From Clostridia bacterium (GTDB taxonomy: Bacteria > Bacillota > Clostridia > UBA1381 > UMGS1253), in assembly GCA_017411585.1 (NCBI GenBank), contig JAFQPV010000063.1, positions 1-5,810 of the forward strand: a stretch of DNA of 5,810 bases. The letters run 5' to 3'. The translations under genes and the position numbers were made by a program. Positions 5,617 to 5,810 of the stretch are shown here, piece after piece; positions within the stretch are counted from its first letter, which is position 1; every line of letters begins with the position of its first letter. The notes under the pieces were generated by a model that saw only the letters and a list, made by a program, of their open reading frames with translations, had not been told where the DNA came from and searched no databases.

Positions 5617-5810
5617 ATGGAAAATAACCGTATTGTTGATGAATTTATTGCGCTTACAAGCATCAGCTCACCTTCGTTTGGCGAACGCCGTATGGCAGAT
5701 GTGTTAAAAGAACGACTTGCAGAGCTTGGCTTTGACGTGCACGAGGACAACGTCGGCGAAATCATCGGCGGTAACGCAGGCAACGTTATCGGCATGCTGA
5801 AGGGCACAAA
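5617..5810 (+). CDS. M20-family peptidase, PepT-like, N-terminal part only
   Basis: The first 64 codons of a gene that continues past the right edge. The sequence opens with an amphipathic helix and the segment FIALTSISSPSFGE, then a second helix ending in LAELGFDVHED and the NVGEIIGGNAGNVIG strand, followed by LKGT. This arrangement, in particular GGNAGN before the first core strand, is typical of M20 peptidases annotated as PepT-like or tripeptide aminopeptidase-like. The metal ligands lie beyond the window, so activity cannot be judged. GGGGGAGAAAGGA (5593-5605) gives a strong ribosome binding site 11 nt before the ATG. The 30-bp gap from the amidohydrolase has no terminator or promoter, so it belongs to the same transcript. 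It differs clearly from the M20D protein at the start of the operon. Confidence 0.82.
   Translation, partial: MENNRIVDEFIALTSISSPSFGERRMADVLKERLAELGFDVHEDNVGEIIGGNAGNVIGMLKGT

Larger units (their letters stand above)
1081..5810 (+). other. Five-gene hydrolase operon, right end not reached
   Basis: Five genes on one strand are separated by 0, 15, 21 and 30 bp, each with its own ribosome binding site and no terminator-like hairpin between them. All appear to be soluble metal-dependent hydrolases: two from the M20 clan, one amidohydrolase, one alkaline-phosphatase-like and one CapA-like. The operon diverges from an AraC regulator across a 114-bp control region. It contains no transporter, kinase, ligase or dehydrogenase within the window, so uptake and further metabolism of products must be encoded beyond the right edge or elsewhere. 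A single catabolic pathway is inferred from the arrangement only. Confidence 0.75.

Overview
The window looks like a chromosomal segment from a low-to-mid GC Firmicute, most likely a gut-type Clostridia lineage. The reasons are strong Shine-Dalgarno sequences before every gene, consensus sigma-A type promoters, tight unidirectional gene packing, and protein families common in that group. This is inference from style and family content; there is no rRNA or marker gene here to fix the taxon.

Layout. Positions 1-60 hold a consensus promoter and ribosome binding site pointing left, serving a gene that starts just outside the window. Positions 103-966 (minus strand) encode an AraC-family regulator with a TTG start. 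A 114-bp divergent intergenic region (967-1080) carries a strong leftward promoter for the regulator, a perfect 22-bp palindrome, a cluster of AATAG repeats, and a rightward -10 with a poor -35. From 1081 to the right edge, five genes run head to tail on the plus strand with gaps of 0, 15, 21 and 30 bp: an M20D-type amidohydrolase/peptidase, a compact alkaline-phosphatase-superfamily hydrolase, a CapA-family metallophosphatase-like protein, an amidohydrolase-superfamily metal-dependent hydrolase, and the start of a second M20-family (PepT-like) peptidase cut off by the window end.

How it may work together. All five plus-strand genes are predicted soluble, metal-dependent hydrolases. They split between C-N bond families (M20D, cyclic/imidazolonepropionase-like amidohydrolase, PepT-like) and phosphoester-type or CapA-type folds (AlkP, CapA). 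The arrangement next to a divergent AraC regulator with a cupin-like sensor domain suggests an inducible cytoplasmic pathway that takes apart an imported small molecule bearing amide/peptide bonds and possibly a phosphoester. The substrate is not visible from the sequence, and no transporter lies in the window. The whole set is the best candidate for an undescribed system here. No mobile element, CRISPR array, tRNA or rRNA was seen.
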